Shown here piece by piece: positions 33,756-43,546 of a DNA stretch of 64,000 nucleotides. The translations under genes were made by a program, and so were the position numbers. The notes below the pieces were generated by a model that saw only the letters and a list, made by a program, of their open reading frames with translations, had not been told where the DNA came from and searched no databases. Origin of the DNA: Roseiarcus sp050015935 (GTDB lineage Bacteria; Pseudomonadota; Alphaproteobacteria; Rhizobiales; Beijerinckiaceae); assembly GCA_050015935.1 (NCBI GenBank), contig JBEKAL010000001.1:1-64000 (forward strand). The letters run 5' to 3'. Numbering within the stretch: position 1 is the first letter of the stretch; each line of letters opens with the position of its first letter.

Positions 33756-35842
33756 TAGGATATCGCGCCGAGCGACTTGACCTCGAACCCGCGCGCGATC
33801 TCGAGTTGGGACATTACCGGCAGCGTCGGGAACATGCGCTCGATGATCATTCGCACATAGGGTCGCGTCTCGGCGGTGGTGACGAGGGCGAAGAGGTGCT
33901 TTTCATCCATGCGTTTGCGGATCGCCGCGGACGCCTCGGCGGCGAATTGCTCCATCAACCTGGGATCGATGTCGAATTCGCTCACCTCGCCCTTGGCGTC
34001 GCGCTTGAGACTTTGGTGAAAGACGAGATCCCAACGATTGCCGAGCCGCAGCACTCGGAGCACGCCCTGGTCCTGAATGTCGCCGCAGATCTGTTGCGAG
34101 ATGCGAATGCGCACGTGTTCGACGATCTGCTCGGGACGGCGCACGTGAGGCGCGATCTCGGCGATGGCCTCGAGAATGAGATTCAGGTTGCGAATGGAGA
34201 CACGCTCGGCGAGCAGCAGCTTGAGCACCGCCTGCAGTCCCGAATAGGAAATCTGCGAAGGGCAGATTTCGTCGATGAGCTTCTTGTATTCGGGCTCCAG
34301 CCGGTCGAACAGCGCGCGCATGTCCCTGTAGGACAGCAGTTGCGCCAGATTGTTGTGGATCACTTCGCTCAGGTGGGTCAGCAGGACCGACGCCGGGTCG
34401 ATCGGCTTGAACCCTTCTCGCTTGACGTCCTTGACGTAGGCTTGCGAAATCGAAATCGCCTTCATTCCGAAGGCCGGCTCGCGCACTTCGTCGCCGGGAA
34501 CGTTGGGCCGTTTGCCGTCGCCGACGATCACCAGAAATTCGTTGACGCGCAACTCCTGCGTCGCCACGACCGTGCCGTGGATGCGGATCTGATAGGTCTT
34601 GGTCGGCGTCTTGATGTCGTCCGTAAGCTTGATGTCGGGAACGACGAAGCCGTATTGCCGCGCGAATTTCCGGCGCATCTTGGCGACGCGCGAGGCGATC
34701 TCGTCGTGCGAGGCCAACAGCGTCGCCGTCAGTTCCTTGCTGAAGCAGAGTTCGATCTCGGCGGATTTCAACTGCTCCTTGATCGAGGAGCGCGCCTCGG
34801 CGCGGAGTTTCTCTTCGCGGCTGGCCTTCTCGGCCGCCGCGATCGCGCGATCCTTCGCCTGTCGGTTGGGAATGGCGACGCCGACAAAGGCCATCAGCCC
34901 GCCAAGAAGCGCGAAGGGAATAAACGGCAGACCCGGGACCACGCCGAGCACGAACATCAGCAGCGCCGCCATGAACAGCGCATTGGGATATTTGCTGAGC
35001 TGATCGAGCACCGCCTTGTCGGCGGAGCCGCGCGTGCCGCCCTTGGCGACGAGCATGCCGGCGGCGAGGGAAATGATCAGCGCCGGGATTTGCGTGACCA
35101 AGCCGTCGCCGACCGACAGCTTGGTGAAGATGTCCGCGGCAGTGGACAATCCAAGTCCGTGCCGGGTGACGCCGATGACGATGCCGCCGAAGATATTGAC
35201 CGCGAGGATGATCAGGCCGGCGATGGCGTCGCCGCGCACGAACTTGGAGGCGCCGTCCATCGAGCCGAAGAACGCGCTTTCCTCCTCGAGTTCGCGCCGC
35301 CGCTGCTGGGCGATCTTTTCGTCGATCGTGCCCGCCGACAGGTCGGCGTCGATCGCCATCTGCTTGCCGGGAATGGCGTCGAGCGTGAATCTGGCGCCGA
35401 CTTCCGCGATGCGGGTCGCGCCCTTGGTGATCACCAGAAAGTTGATGATCACGAGAATGAGGAAGACGATGATGCCGATGACGAAGTCGCCGCTCATCAC
35501 CAGGCTGGCGAACCCGCCGATGATATAACCGGCGGCGGTCGTTCCCTGCGCGCCGTGCGACAGAATGAGCCGCGTCGTCGAGATGTTGAGCGCCAGCCTG
35601 AGGATGGTCGCCACGAGCAGCACGGTGGGAAAGGAGGAGAATTCGAGCGGTTTGTGAATCCACAGCGCGACCATCAAGATCAGCACCGAAAGCGCGATCG
35701 ACAGCGCAAGGCCGAGATCGATCATCATCGCGGGAACCGGCAGGAAGAACAGGCATAGGATCAGCACGATGGCGGCCGCAAAGCCGACGTCCTTGCCTCC
35801 GCGGCCTATTGCCGGCTCGATCGCCGCCGTCGTCAATGACAT
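33755..35842 (-). CDS. flhA: Flagellar export gate protein FlhA
   Basis: A 695-residue protein. The N-terminal half has about eight membrane segments and the FHIPEP-type region (ISTTRLIL, GARFTLDAIPGKQMAIDADL, RREADFFGSMDG-like element seen as ESAFFGSMDGASKFVRGDAIA). The cytoplasmic C-terminal half forms the ring that receives substrates and chaperones. GGGAG precedes the ATG at 35842. The 220 bases upstream separate it from fliQ. Confidence 0.95.
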   Translation of the reverse strand: MSLTTAAIEPAIGRGGKDVGFAAAIVLILCLFFLPVPAMMIDLGLALSIALSVLILMVALWIHKPLEFSSFPTVLLVATILRLALNISTTRLILSHGAQGTTAAGYIIGGFASLVMSGDFVIGIIVFLILVIINFLVITKGATRIAEVGARFTLDAIPGKQMAIDADLSAGTIDEKIAQQRRRELEEESAFFGSMDGASKFVRGDAIAGLIILAVNIFGGIVIGVTRHGLGLSTAADIFTKLSVGDGLVTQIPALIISLAAGMLVAKGGTRGSADKAVLDQLSKYPNALFMAALLMFVLGVVPGLPFIPFALLGGLMAFVGVAIPNRQAKDRAIAAAEKASREEKLRAEARSSIKEQLKSAEIELCFSKELTATLLASHDEIASRVAKMRRKFARQYGFVVPDIKLTDDIKTPTKTYQIRIHGTVVATQELRVNEFLVIVGDGKRPNVPGDEVREPAFGMKAISISQAYVKDVKREGFKPIDPASVLLTHLSEVIHNNLAQLLSYRDMRALFDRLEPEYKKLIDEICPSQISYSGLQAVLKLLLAERVSIRNLNLILEAIAEIAPHVRRPEQIVEHVRIRISQQICGDIQDQGVLRVLRLGNRWDLVFHQSLKRDAKGEVSEFDIDPRLMEQFAAEASAAIRKRMDEKHLFALVTTAETRPYVRMIIERMFPTLPVMSQLEIARGFEVKSLGAIS

Positions 35843-36070
35843 TGCGGTCTCTCCCCCTTGCGTCACGGCGACAATGACGGCCAAAGCTTGCGCGGGGGTC
35901 TCGCCGATCGCGGTTCGCGCCGTCGGCGAGCGCAGCGAACGAAGCGAATCTTCGGAGCGGCGGCGCTCGCCCGGAATCCTGCGCGCAAGAGCGCGAAGTC
36001 GGCGGCGACGCGAGCGACGATGGCGCGGCCGAGTTCGCGCACGACGGCGCGTCGCGGGCCCGGGCGCCGA

Positions 36071-36343
36071 TCAGTTCCCGAATCCGCTTTCGATGCGCGC
36101 GTAGACGTTTTCCGTGAAAACGTAGAATTGTCCGCCGATGAAGGACGCGGTGAGGCTGACGACTACAAGAATCACCACGATTTTCGGCACGAAGGTCAGG
36201 GTCATTTCCTGGACCTGCGTCAAGGCCTGCAGAAGCGCGATCGCCACGCCGACGACCATCGCGGCGCCGACCGCCGGGCCGGCGCCGACGATGATCATCC
36301 AGATCGCGGCCTGAATGACGTCGAGCGCGTCGCCCTCGTTCAT
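36071..36343 (-). CDS. fliQ: Flagellar export gate protein FliQ
   Basis: A 90-residue protein with two membrane helices, the standard FliQ size. QAAIWMIIVGAGPAVGAAMVVG and LQALTQVQEMTLTFVPKI patterns are diagnostic. Its ATG overlaps the flgD stop by four bases. Confidence 0.93.
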   Translation of the reverse strand: MNEGDALDVIQAAIWMIIVGAGPAVGAAMVVGVAIALLQALTQVQEMTLTFVPKIVVILVVVSLTASFIGGQFYVFTENVYARIESGFGN

Positions 36344-36753
36344 TGCACGTTGGCGCCGTTGGCGAACGGGATCGTGCCGCCGTCGGTGAGGGTGGCGGTG
36401 GCGGCGCCGGCGGAGCTGACGTCGACCGACTCCACCTGTCCGGACGTCGTTCCGTCCGACGAAGTCATCGTCGAGCCGACCGCCAGTTCGGCTTGGGTCA
36501 ACGAACTCGCGGTCAACAGCGACGCGAGCGTGGTGTTGGTTTGCACGGCCTGTTGAACCTGGGAGATCGTCGCCAATTGGGTCACCATCGTCGTGGGGTC
36601 CATCGGCTGCGTCGGGTCCTGGTTCTGCAATTCCGCGATGAGAAGGGTCAGAAACGAGTTGTAGCTCAGCGACGGCGTCGCGGACGACGAAGACGCCGAT
36701 GTCGACGATGTCGAGGCGGCGCTCGTGACTGCGGGAGTGGCGGTGACGGTCAT
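36340..36753 (-). CDS. flgD: Flagellar hook capping protein FlgD (short form)
   Basis: A 137-residue protein. The N-terminal FlgD signature SYNSFLTLLIAELQNQDPTQPMDPTTM is intact (about residues 30-56), and the short remainder includes a strand-rich GSTMTSSDG segment. It lacks the extra C-terminal Ig-like modules of long FlgD proteins. It directs polymerisation of the hook. Confidence 0.9.
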   Translation of the reverse strand: MTVTATPAVTSAASTSSTSASSSSATPSLSYNSFLTLLIAELQNQDPTQPMDPTTMVTQLATISQVQQAVQTNTTLASLLTASSLTQAELAVGSTMTSSDGTTSGQVESVDVSSAGAATATLTDGGTIPFANGANVQ

Positions 36754-36764
36754 TGTCGGTCCTT

Positions 36765-37175
36765 TCAGGCTGCATGCAATTTGCAGGGCGCGGCGTTGGG
36801 AAACATTTCCCGCTCTTCGAGTGGAAACAGCGCCCGCAACGCCTTCAGCGCTTCGAAGTGGCGCGAACGGGCGATCTGGTCCGCGACCGCCTTGAGGCCG
36901 GCGATGATCGTGGGGTTCTCGAACGCCTGCAGCGCCGCGTCGATGAGCCTGCGCGACAAGCCGGTTGCCGCCTCTGTGGCCCTGGGATCCATCAGCATGA
37001 CCTGAACGGCGAAGTAGATCTGGCGAAGCGGCGTGGTCGCCTGATCCGCCTGCATGACATGGTTCTCCAACAGGAAGGTGACGTCGTTCAGCAACTCGAT
37101 CGTGGCCTTCCGGTCGACGCGAATGACGGCGCCGTTGATGTAGAGCTTTTCGCCCGCGTGAAGGGTGATGTTCAT
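36765..37175 (-). CDS. flbT: Flagellin translation regulator FlbT
   Basis: A 136-residue protein of the alphaproteobacterial FlbT family (LHAGEKLYINGAVIRVDRK at the start, then FLLENHVMQADQATTPLRQIYFA). In Caulobacter and relatives FlbT binds flagellin mRNA leaders to control their translation. It lies between flaF and flgD, the usual place. Confidence 0.93.
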   Translation of the reverse strand: MNITLHAGEKLYINGAVIRVDRKATIELLNDVTFLLENHVMQADQATTPLRQIYFAVQVMLMDPRATEAATGLSRRLIDAALQAFENPTIIAGLKAVADQIARSRHFEALKALRALFPLEEREMFPNAAPCKLHAA

Positions 37176-37182
37176 GAGATTC

Positions 37183-37530
37183 TCACTTCAGGCCGTCACG
37201 AATGATCTCGTTGATCTCGATCATGGGGGTCAGGTCGCTGGTTTTGCCGGAGCGCACACGATCGATCTCCTTGTTCATCCAGATGCCGATCGAAACGATC
37301 CCCGCCCGCAACTGCTCCGGCAATTCGTTGTCCGGGTTTCTCAGGTCGTCGAGAAAGATCGCCCATAAGCGGCGCAGGTAGAACAGCGCTTCGACGACTT
37401 CGCGCGCGCCGGGCCCGCGCGCGCGAGCCGTGCGCAAGAGATCGATGACCCGATCCATCGCCTGGCGTTCGCGCGCGCGCATCAATTGCGGCGACTCCTC
37501 GACGACCTCGTTGTAGGAAAACTCGTACAT
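37183..37530 (-). CDS. flaF: Flagellar regulator FlaF
   Basis: A 115-residue protein of the FlaF family (ERQAMDRVIDLL, LRRLWAIFLDDLRNPDNELPEQLRAGIVSIGIWMNKE). FlaF acts with FlbT in flagellin synthesis and secretion in alphaproteobacteria. It starts 16 bases after flgL and ends 7 bases before flbT. Confidence 0.93.
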   Translation of the reverse strand: MYEFSYNEVVEESPQLMRARERQAMDRVIDLLRTARARGPGAREVVEALFYLRRLWAIFLDDLRNPDNELPEQLRAGIVSIGIWMNKEIDRVRSGKTSDLTPMIEINEIIRDGLK

Positions 37531-37546
37531 CGGCGATCCCCAAGGG

Positions 37547-38608
37547 TTAGGTGACGGGAAGATATTGCGCGAGGCTCAGCTTTTGCAGCTGGGCGGTGAG
37601 TTCGTAAGCGGTCTGGAGTTGCGTCTGCAGCGTGTTGAGCGTCGTCGCCACAGTGGCGGAATCGACGTTGTCGAGGTTGCCGATCTGGGTTTGCAGAATC
37701 GTCATCTGCGAGGACATGGAATTGTTGGCGTCGGTGACGCGCTGCAGCGACGCGCCGACGCCGGCTTCGGTCGCCGTTATCGAGCTCAGCCCTTGCGTGA
37801 TCAGCGAGGTCGCGGTGGAGGCCACCGCCTGCTGCGCGGCCGAACTCAGTTGCGAGCCGCCGAATTCGCTGAGCATTGCGTAGCCTTCGGCGAGCTGCTG
37901 GAACCCGGGCTGGTTGGCGTTCGTCGAGGTGTCGATGGTTTCGCCCGGCGCAATCTGGTTGCTGGTGTTCGTGCTCGATGCCGACGACCAGTTGGTCGTC
38001 CACGCGGCGCCGCTGAATTGGGCGGCGAACGGGCCGGTGAGGAAACTCTGCATATCCCCGGCTGAAATGGACGAGGCGGCCGCGTCGGTCGGCAGGCAGC
38101 CGAACGTCGTCTGAAACGCAGTGTCGATCGCGGTCTTGGCGGCCGACGTCGTCGACGAAAAATAGTCGGCCATCGGCGCGACGCTGGAGTTGAGGCCGCC
38201 GAAGACATACTGGCCGTTCGACGTCGTGTTGGTCGCAGCGATCAGCGACTGCAGCGCGTTGACGCCGAGGTTTTGCAAGGTGTCGCCCGAATTGGCCTGC
38301 CCCGAAGTCCACGCCGTCAGGCTCGACGCCGCATTTTGCGCGCCGGTGAGTATCGAATTGAGAGTGTCCTGCGCAGTCGTCAGATTCGTCGTGACGATGC
38401 TGTTGCCGCTGGTCAGCGTCTGCAGGAGATCGTTCTGATTCTTGAGCGACAATTCATAGCCGGACTGGTCGCCCAGTTGCAGACCGAGATTGGCGTATTG
38501 GCCGGTCGAGGACTCGACCTCGAGGTTGGCGAGCGAGGATTGCGTCTGCGCGATCGTAGGCAGCAGCGCGGTCCCCAAATAGCTCGTCGAGACGAATGCG
38601 GTGGTCAT
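37547..38608 (-). CDS. flgL: Hook-filament junction protein FlgL
   Basis: A 353-residue flagellin-like protein. The coiled N- and C-terminal ends (LANLEVESSTGQYANLGLQLGD, then TLNTLQTQLQTAYELTAQLQKLSLAQYL) match FlgL/flagellin D0-D1 segments, and the centre is Ser/Thr/Ala-rich. It is placed directly after flgK by 5 bases. Confidence 0.9.
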   Translation of the reverse strand: MTTAFVSTSYLGTALLPTIAQTQSSLANLEVESSTGQYANLGLQLGDQSGYELSLKNQNDLLQTLTSGNSIVTTNLTTAQDTLNSILTGAQNAASSLTAWTSGQANSGDTLQNLGVNALQSLIAATNTTSNGQYVFGGLNSSVAPMADYFSSTTSAAKTAIDTAFQTTFGCLPTDAAASSISAGDMQSFLTGPFAAQFSGAAWTTNWSSASSTNTSNQIAPGETIDTSTNANQPGFQQLAEGYAMLSEFGGSQLSSAAQQAVASTATSLITQGLSSITATEAGVGASLQRVTDANNSMSSQMTILQTQIGNLDNVDSATVATTLNTLQTQLQTAYELTAQLQKLSLAQYLPVT

Positions 38609-38613
38609 GATCG

Positions 38614-40119
38614 TCAGCCCGAACTCGTCACGGCGAGCAGCGCCGAGAACATGTCGTCGACCGTCGTCAGCAATTTGGCGGTCGTCGTGTACGAGTTCTC
38701 GATGTTCAGCATGTTCGTCATTTCGGTGTCGAGGTTCACCCCGGTCGCGTTGGACAGCGCCGCGGTCGCTTGCGCGACCAGCGAATTTTGATAGTCGACG
38801 TTATTGCTCGCTTGCTGGTTTTGGCCCTGCAGCCAGCTCACCGAAGCGTTGGCGTAATCGCTGAGGCTGTCGGAGGAGCCTAGGCCCGCGCTGGGGTCGA
38901 ACGACTGCGTCGCCGTCGTCGCCGCGATCATCTGTTGGATTCGGCCGGTGTAGCCCGCCGCGCCGGTGGCGTTGTAGCTGTAGTCGGCGCCGTTGATTCC
39001 GCCGTTCTGCAGCAAGCCGACGTCGCCGCCTTGCGAGGGGTCGACGGCCGGGTTGACCTCGATGGAGGCCGCCAGGCCGGTCACGGCGGTCGCCGCGGGC
39101 AGGGCCATCGCGCCCGAATAGGTGAACAACCCCGGCAGCGAAGGCAGGCCCGGATTGGTTGTCGATTGGTCGCTCTCGCCGAAGGCGTTGATCAGGCCGC
39201 CGGCAATTTGATCGAGCTGCGCCTGATATTGCGGCGCGACCGCGTCGCGCAAATTCGCCAGACCTGCGAGCGCGCCGGACTGGATCGGCATCGGCGACGA
39301 CGCGCCGGTGATCGGCACGCCGTCGACGGTCACGGCGGCGCCGGTCGTGCTCGCGGTGTAGGTCGCGGTCGGCGTGAAGGAGACCGTGCGCGGCGTCACA
39401 TCAAACAACGTCACGCCGCTGTCGGTGTAAATTGACGTCGAGCCGTCCGGATTGGCGACGGTCGAAATGCCGATTTGTTGCGAAAGTTGAGTGAGAATCG
39501 AATCGCGGCTGTCCTCGGCGCCGCTGACGTTGGCGCCCGTCGCCAGACCGCTGACGATCGTCGCATTGACCTGCGAGAACTGATTGAGCAGCGAGTTGAT
39601 GGTCGAGACGGACGAAGCCATGTCCGAATCGGCCTGCTCGCGCACTTGTTGAACCGTCGCGGAACCGCTGTTGAGCGAAGAGGCGAGATTGGACGCTGCG
39701 GTGACGACAGCCTGGCCGGCCGAAGCGTCGCTGGGCGACGCCTCGTAAGTCGTGAGCGCGTCCTGCAAGTTCGCCAGCATCGCCGAGGGCGAGTTGCCGT
39801 TCTGCGTCGATCCCGAGGCGGAGGAGCTGGACGCGCTGTCGCTGACCGACTGCGCGAGCCTCGCCAATCCGTTGGCCAGCGCCTGTTCGCTCGCCGCTTG
39901 CGACGTCGACGAATTGACCTGCTCCGACAGCGCGGCGTTGGCCTCGCGCGTGACCGAGGCGACGTCGGAGCCGCCGCAGGAATTGGTGACGACGTTGGCG
40001 ATTTCGCGCGAATAGCCCGTCGTGTTGGCGTTCGAGATATTGCTCGAGATGACCGCCGACTGCGCCGCGTTCGAAAGGAACGCGGAGCTGATGATGTTGT
40101 ACGCTGCCGACAGGCTCAT
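38614..40119 (-). CDS. flgK: Hook-filament junction protein FlgK
   Basis: A 501-residue junction protein. The N-terminal rod/hook signature is clear (ISSNISNANTTGYSREIANV at about 25-44) and the C-terminal coiled segment contains YQNSLVAQATAAL and DTEMTNMLNIENSYTTTAKLLTTVDDMF. Ser/Thr-rich central modules vary between species. Confidence 0.92.
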   Translation of the reverse strand: MSLSAAYNIISSAFLSNAAQSAVISSNISNANTTGYSREIANVVTNSCGGSDVASVTREANAALSEQVNSSTSQAASEQALANGLARLAQSVSDSASSSSASGSTQNGNSPSAMLANLQDALTTYEASPSDASAGQAVVTAASNLASSLNSGSATVQQVREQADSDMASSVSTINSLLNQFSQVNATIVSGLATGANVSGAEDSRDSILTQLSQQIGISTVANPDGSTSIYTDSGVTLFDVTPRTVSFTPTATYTASTTGAAVTVDGVPITGASSPMPIQSGALAGLANLRDAVAPQYQAQLDQIAGGLINAFGESDQSTTNPGLPSLPGLFTYSGAMALPAATAVTGLAASIEVNPAVDPSQGGDVGLLQNGGINGADYSYNATGAAGYTGRIQQMIAATTATQSFDPSAGLGSSDSLSDYANASVSWLQGQNQQASNNVDYQNSLVAQATAALSNATGVNLDTEMTNMLNIENSYTTTAKLLTTVDDMFSALLAVTSSG

Positions 40120-40149
40120 CGCGCGGCCCTGGAAGGACGGAGAATTGGT

Positions 40150-41445
40150 TTACGACTTCAGATTGTTGAGAATGTCGAGGAGGTCTGCGCCGGTCTGGAA
40201 CACTTTGGAATTGGCCTGATAGGCGCTCTGGGCCTCGATCATATCCGTCAGCTCGGTGGCCAGATCGACAGTCGAGTCTTCGAGGGACGAGGAAACGACG
40301 GCGCCGAGACCCCCTGTTCCAGCGGTTCCGTATACGATCGAGCCGGAGTTCTGATTGGCCTGATAGACGTTGCCGTTGAGAGAGGTAAGACTGTCCGGAC
40401 TCGCCACGGTGGCCAACGGAATGTCATAGGCGGCGTTGGACGCTCCGTTGCTGTATTGGAAATCGAGCGTGCCATCGGCGCTGATCGTCACGCCCTCCAA
40501 GCTGCTCGGCGCGTTGCCGTTGGTCGTGTTGGTGTTGACGCTGAAGTTCGCCGCCAGTTGGGTCGTCCCGCTGATGTCGAGGGCCAAGGTTTTGCCGTTC
40601 GGAATCGGAATGTTGAAATCCAAATTGGTCGTCCCCTCGCTCGTCGCCATCAGCGCGCCCGTCGTCGAGCTGAAATACAGCGTATCCGACTTCAATGGCG
40701 TGTTGGGCGGAGTCGTCGTATAGGGGAAGCCGCCGGTCGCCGCGGCGTCGGCGGCGTCGTAAGCGGTGATCTGCCAGGTGTCGTCGCCCGCATTCGGCCC
40801 CGCCGTCGCCACGCCCGTGTTGGTCAGATAGACGTTGATCGTGTGCTCGCCGCCCAGGTCGTCGTAGGCGGTGACCGAGGTCTCGGCGGTATAGGACGCG
40901 TCTTCCGCAGGAGGGTTGGCCGAGGGCAGATCGGCCGCGTTGGTGACCGGGCTCGAGTTCGAGGGGAGATTCACCGACAGCACGCCGGCGTCCGTCGCCG
41001 TCGGCAAGTCGCCCGCCGCAGTGACATTCACTTTTTGGGTGGGAACCGCATCCGCCTGGCCGTTGCCGGCAATGTTGCCCATCAGGTAGTAACCGGCCGA
41101 ATTGACGAGATTGCCCTCCGCGTCGGGCACGAACGAGCCGTTCCTGGTGAGATAGAGCGCGCCGCTCGAGTCGGAGACGACGAAGTACCCGCTGCCTTGA
41201 ATCGCGAGGTCCGTCGTGGTCGAAGTGCCGACGACCGAGCCCTGCAGCGAATTGAGCGCGCGTATGCTCGTCGCGACGCCGGCGAGGCTGTCGGCGGCAC
41301 CGCCGGCCTGATCGACGAGCGTCGAAAACTCCGTTTCGACGTTCTTGTAGCCGGTGGTGTCGGCGTTGGAGACGTTCTGCGAAATGGTCGAAAGCCAGTT
41401 CGTGTCCGCCAACATGCCGGAAACGGCCGCGCCCATCAAGCTCAT
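40150..41445 (-). CDS. flgE: Flagellar hook protein FlgE
   Basis: A 431-residue hook subunit. The start (GAAVSGMLADTNWLSTISQNVSNADTTGYK) carries the rod/hook family motif, the middle has the TRNGSFVPDAEGNLV module, and the end has the DLATELTDMIEAQSAYQANSKVFQT motif typical of axial proteins. The gap to fliP is about 80 bases, so a separate promoter is possible. Confidence 0.93.
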   Translation of the reverse strand: MSLMGAAVSGMLADTNWLSTISQNVSNADTTGYKNVETEFSTLVDQAGGAADSLAGVATSIRALNSLQGSVVGTSTTTDLAIQGSGYFVVSDSSGALYLTRNGSFVPDAEGNLVNSAGYYLMGNIAGNGQADAVPTQKVNVTAAGDLPTATDAGVLSVNLPSNSSPVTNAADLPSANPPAEDASYTAETSVTAYDDLGGEHTINVYLTNTGVATAGPNAGDDTWQITAYDAADAAATGGFPYTTTPPNTPLKSDTLYFSSTTGALMATSEGTTNLDFNIPIPNGKTLALDISGTTQLAANFSVNTNTTNGNAPSSLEGVTISADGTLDFQYSNGASNAAYDIPLATVASPDSLTSLNGNVYQANQNSGSIVYGTAGTGGLGAVVSSSLEDSTVDLATELTDMIEAQSAYQANSKVFQTGADLLDILNNLKS

Positions 41446-41524
41446 CGATTGGTCTCCTCGGAATTTCGGCGATCCAATAAACGATCGTTCCCTTGCGCGA
41501 AGCTGTTGGCGTCGACCGAGGCCG

Positions 41525-42259
41525 TCAATTGATCGATCGCACCAGGCTGCCGATCAGCAGATTCCAGCCGTCGACCAGCACGAAGAACAAGATCTTCACA
41601 GGCAACGAGATGACCGACGGCGGCAACATCATCATGCCCATCGACATCGTCAGCGCGGCGACGATCATGTCGATGACCAGGAACGGCAAGACAATCAGGA
41701 AGCCGATCTCGAATCCCCGACGCAACTCGGAAATCATGAAGGCGGGGATGAGAATCCGCAGGTCGACCGTCGTGCGATCCTTGATCTGGAAATTGCCTTT
41801 CGACAGATCTTCGAACAGCGCGATATCCTTCTCGCGAACCTGAGCGAGCATGAACTCGCGAAAGGGCTGGGTGATGGCGCCATAGGCCTCCTGCTGACTG
41901 ATCGTGTTGTCCATCAGCGGCTTGAGGCCGTTCTGCCATGCCCGGTCGAAGGTGGGCGCCATGACGAAAAACGTCATGAACAGCGACAGGCTGATCAGCA
42001 CGAGATTGGCGGGCGTGCTTTGCAAGCCCAATCCCGACCTCAGAAAGGAAAGCGCGACGGTGAATCGGGTGAAGCTGGTGACCATGATCAGCAGACCGGG
42101 CGCGACCGACAGAACGGTCAGGATTGCGACCATCTGAACGATGCGCGCGGTGGCCGACGCGCCCCCGCTCGGGATCAACGCGCCGAGATCGACGGTCTGG
42201 GCGCCGGCCGCCGAAACGGTCAAGAAAAGCGCGATCGCCGCGACCGTTGCGCGTTTCAT
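41525..42259 (-). CDS. fliP: Flagellar export gate protein FliP
   Basis: A 244-residue gate protein with a cleavable signal peptide (AAIALFLTVSAAGA) and four hydrophobic segments. The family motifs SFTRFTVALSFLRSGLGLQSTPANLVL and EIGFLIVLPFLVIDMIVA are intact. It overlaps fliL by four bases. Confidence 0.95.
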   Translation of the reverse strand: MKRATVAAIALFLTVSAAGAQTVDLGALIPSGGASATARIVQMVAILTVLSVAPGLLIMVTSFTRFTVALSFLRSGLGLQSTPANLVLISLSLFMTFFVMAPTFDRAWQNGLKPLMDNTISQQEAYGAITQPFREFMLAQVREKDIALFEDLSKGNFQIKDRTTVDLRILIPAFMISELRRGFEIGFLIVLPFLVIDMIVAALTMSMGMMMLPPSVISLPVKILFFVLVDGWNLLIGSLVRSIN

Positions 42260-42783
42260 TGCACCACCAGGGTTCGGATGATCAGCTCGCTGACCTTGCC
42301 GCCGGAGCGGATCACCGCGCGTTCGTTGAGATCCTGTCTAATGTTTTGCAATCCGATCGGGCCCTCGATTTGCGCCAAGGTGACGGTGTGCAAATAGGCG
42401 AGTTCGTCGCCGGCGATTTCTCCGACCATGACCTCGGGATGGGGAAGAGCCTTGGCGTCGAACACGATCGACGCTTCCAGGCGAATCCAGGTGTCCCGCG
42501 GCGCGCCGAGATTCGTGACGATCGGCGGCATCTCGAACAAGCCGGCGGTTGCGGGCACCCCCGCGCCGGGCGACGATTCGTTCTTTTGGCTCGACGCCTC
42601 CGGCGCCGGCGGGATTGCGAACAGGGCGCCCATCGCCGCGGCGATCACGGTGACGACGAGCGTTGCGGCGATCGTTTGCTTGGTCGAAGCCGGCGCCGGC
42701 GCGGGCGCGGGCGCCGGCGGCGTCGGCGGCGTCGACGCCGCGGCGTCGACTTGGTCGTTTACGGCAACGGGTGCGGTGGCCAT
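42256..42783 (-). CDS. fliL: Flagellar basal-body protein FliL
   Basis: A 175-residue protein with a Pro/Ala-rich cytoplasmic N-terminus, one membrane helix (about 39-58) and a periplasmic domain (PPIVTNLGAPRDTWIRLEASIVFD, ending with ELIIRTLVVQ). FliL surrounds the stator and supports torque. Operon position between flgH and fliP matches other rhizobia. Confidence 0.9.
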   Translation of the reverse strand: MATAPVAVNDQVDAAASTPPTPPAPAPAPAPASTKQTIAATLVVTVIAAAMGALFAIPPAPEASSQKNESSPGAGVPATAGLFEMPPIVTNLGAPRDTWIRLEASIVFDAKALPHPEVMVGEIAGDELAYLHTVTLAQIEGPIGLQNIRQDLNERAVIRSGGKVSELIIRTLVVQ

Positions 42784-42805
42784 CGAGAGAATCGTCCCCG
42801 ACGTT

Positions 42806-43546
42806 TCAGAACGGCTTCACAAAATCGTAAATTTCCTGGCCCCACGAGGGCTGCTGGACTTCGCTCAATCGGCCTCGCCCGCCATACGAGATGCGCGCCT
42901 CGGCGATGTGATCGTAGGCGACCGTGTTGGCGCGGGAGATGTCCGAGGGCCGCACGATGCCGGCGACGGTGAGCTGGCGCAATTCGTAGTTCACCCGCAC
43001 CTCCTGTGAGCCGCTGATGACGAGGTTGCCGTTGGGCAACACTTCGGTGACGACCGCCGCGACCGACACTTGGATTTGTTCCTGGCGATCGATGTTGCCC
43101 TGGCCTTGGGTCGTCGATGTCGAGTTGATGTTCGACGTCAAGTTCGGAGTCGTCGACGACGACGTCGACGAGTTGGAGCCGGGGGGGGGAGGAGGGGTGA
43201 AATTCCAACCGGCGGTGAACGACGTACTCGCCGACTTCGAACGATCCGTCTCGTTGTCGAACGTGGCCTTGTCGTTGATCGCGATGACGACGGTGACGAT
43301 GTCGCCTACCTTGGCGATGCGTTGATCCGTATAGAAATTGATCGGCGTTCCGGCGAAGCGCTGGCCTCGCTTCGGATCGAGAGCGCTGGCGGTCGCGTCT
43401 TCGTTGGCGCGCTCGCTCGCCGCGGTCAGCCCGCTGCCGACCGGCGAAAGATTGGGCATGAGATCGGCGGGTCCCGCGGCGCAGCCGGCCAGATTCGACG
43501 CGAACAGCGCGACAAGAAGAACTCTTCGCCCGGGTCCACGCATCAC
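42806..43546 (-). CDS. flgH: Flagellar L-ring lipoprotein FlgH
   Basis: A 246-residue outer-membrane L-ring subunit. The lipobox NLAGC places the lipidated Cys at residue 22. The FlgH motif KVGDIVTVVIAINDKATF is followed by a Ser/Thr/Pro-rich insert (about 115-150), then LPNGNLVISGSQEVRVN and GIVRPSDIS. It overlaps motE by four bases. Confidence 0.95.
   Translation of the reverse strand: MMRGPGRRVLLVALFASNLAGCAAGPADLMPNLSPVGSGLTAASERANEDATASALDPKRGQRFAGTPINFYTDQRIAKVGDIVTVVIAINDKATFDNETDRSKSASTSFTAGWNFTPPPPPGSNSSTSSSTTPNLTSNINSTSTTQGQGNIDRQEQIQVSVAAVVTEVLPNGNLVISGSQEVRVNYELRQLTVAGIVRPSDISRANTVAYDHIAEARISYGGRGRLSEVQQPSWGQEIYDFVKPF

Noticed and set aside
33806..35758. 650-codon plus-strand frame opposite flhA
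   Set aside because: Antisense shadow: no signal, no domain, composition mirrors flhA codons.
39475..41532. 685-codon plus-strand frame opposite flgK and flgE
   Set aside because: Runs across two certain genes and their gap, with Arg-rich shadow composition.
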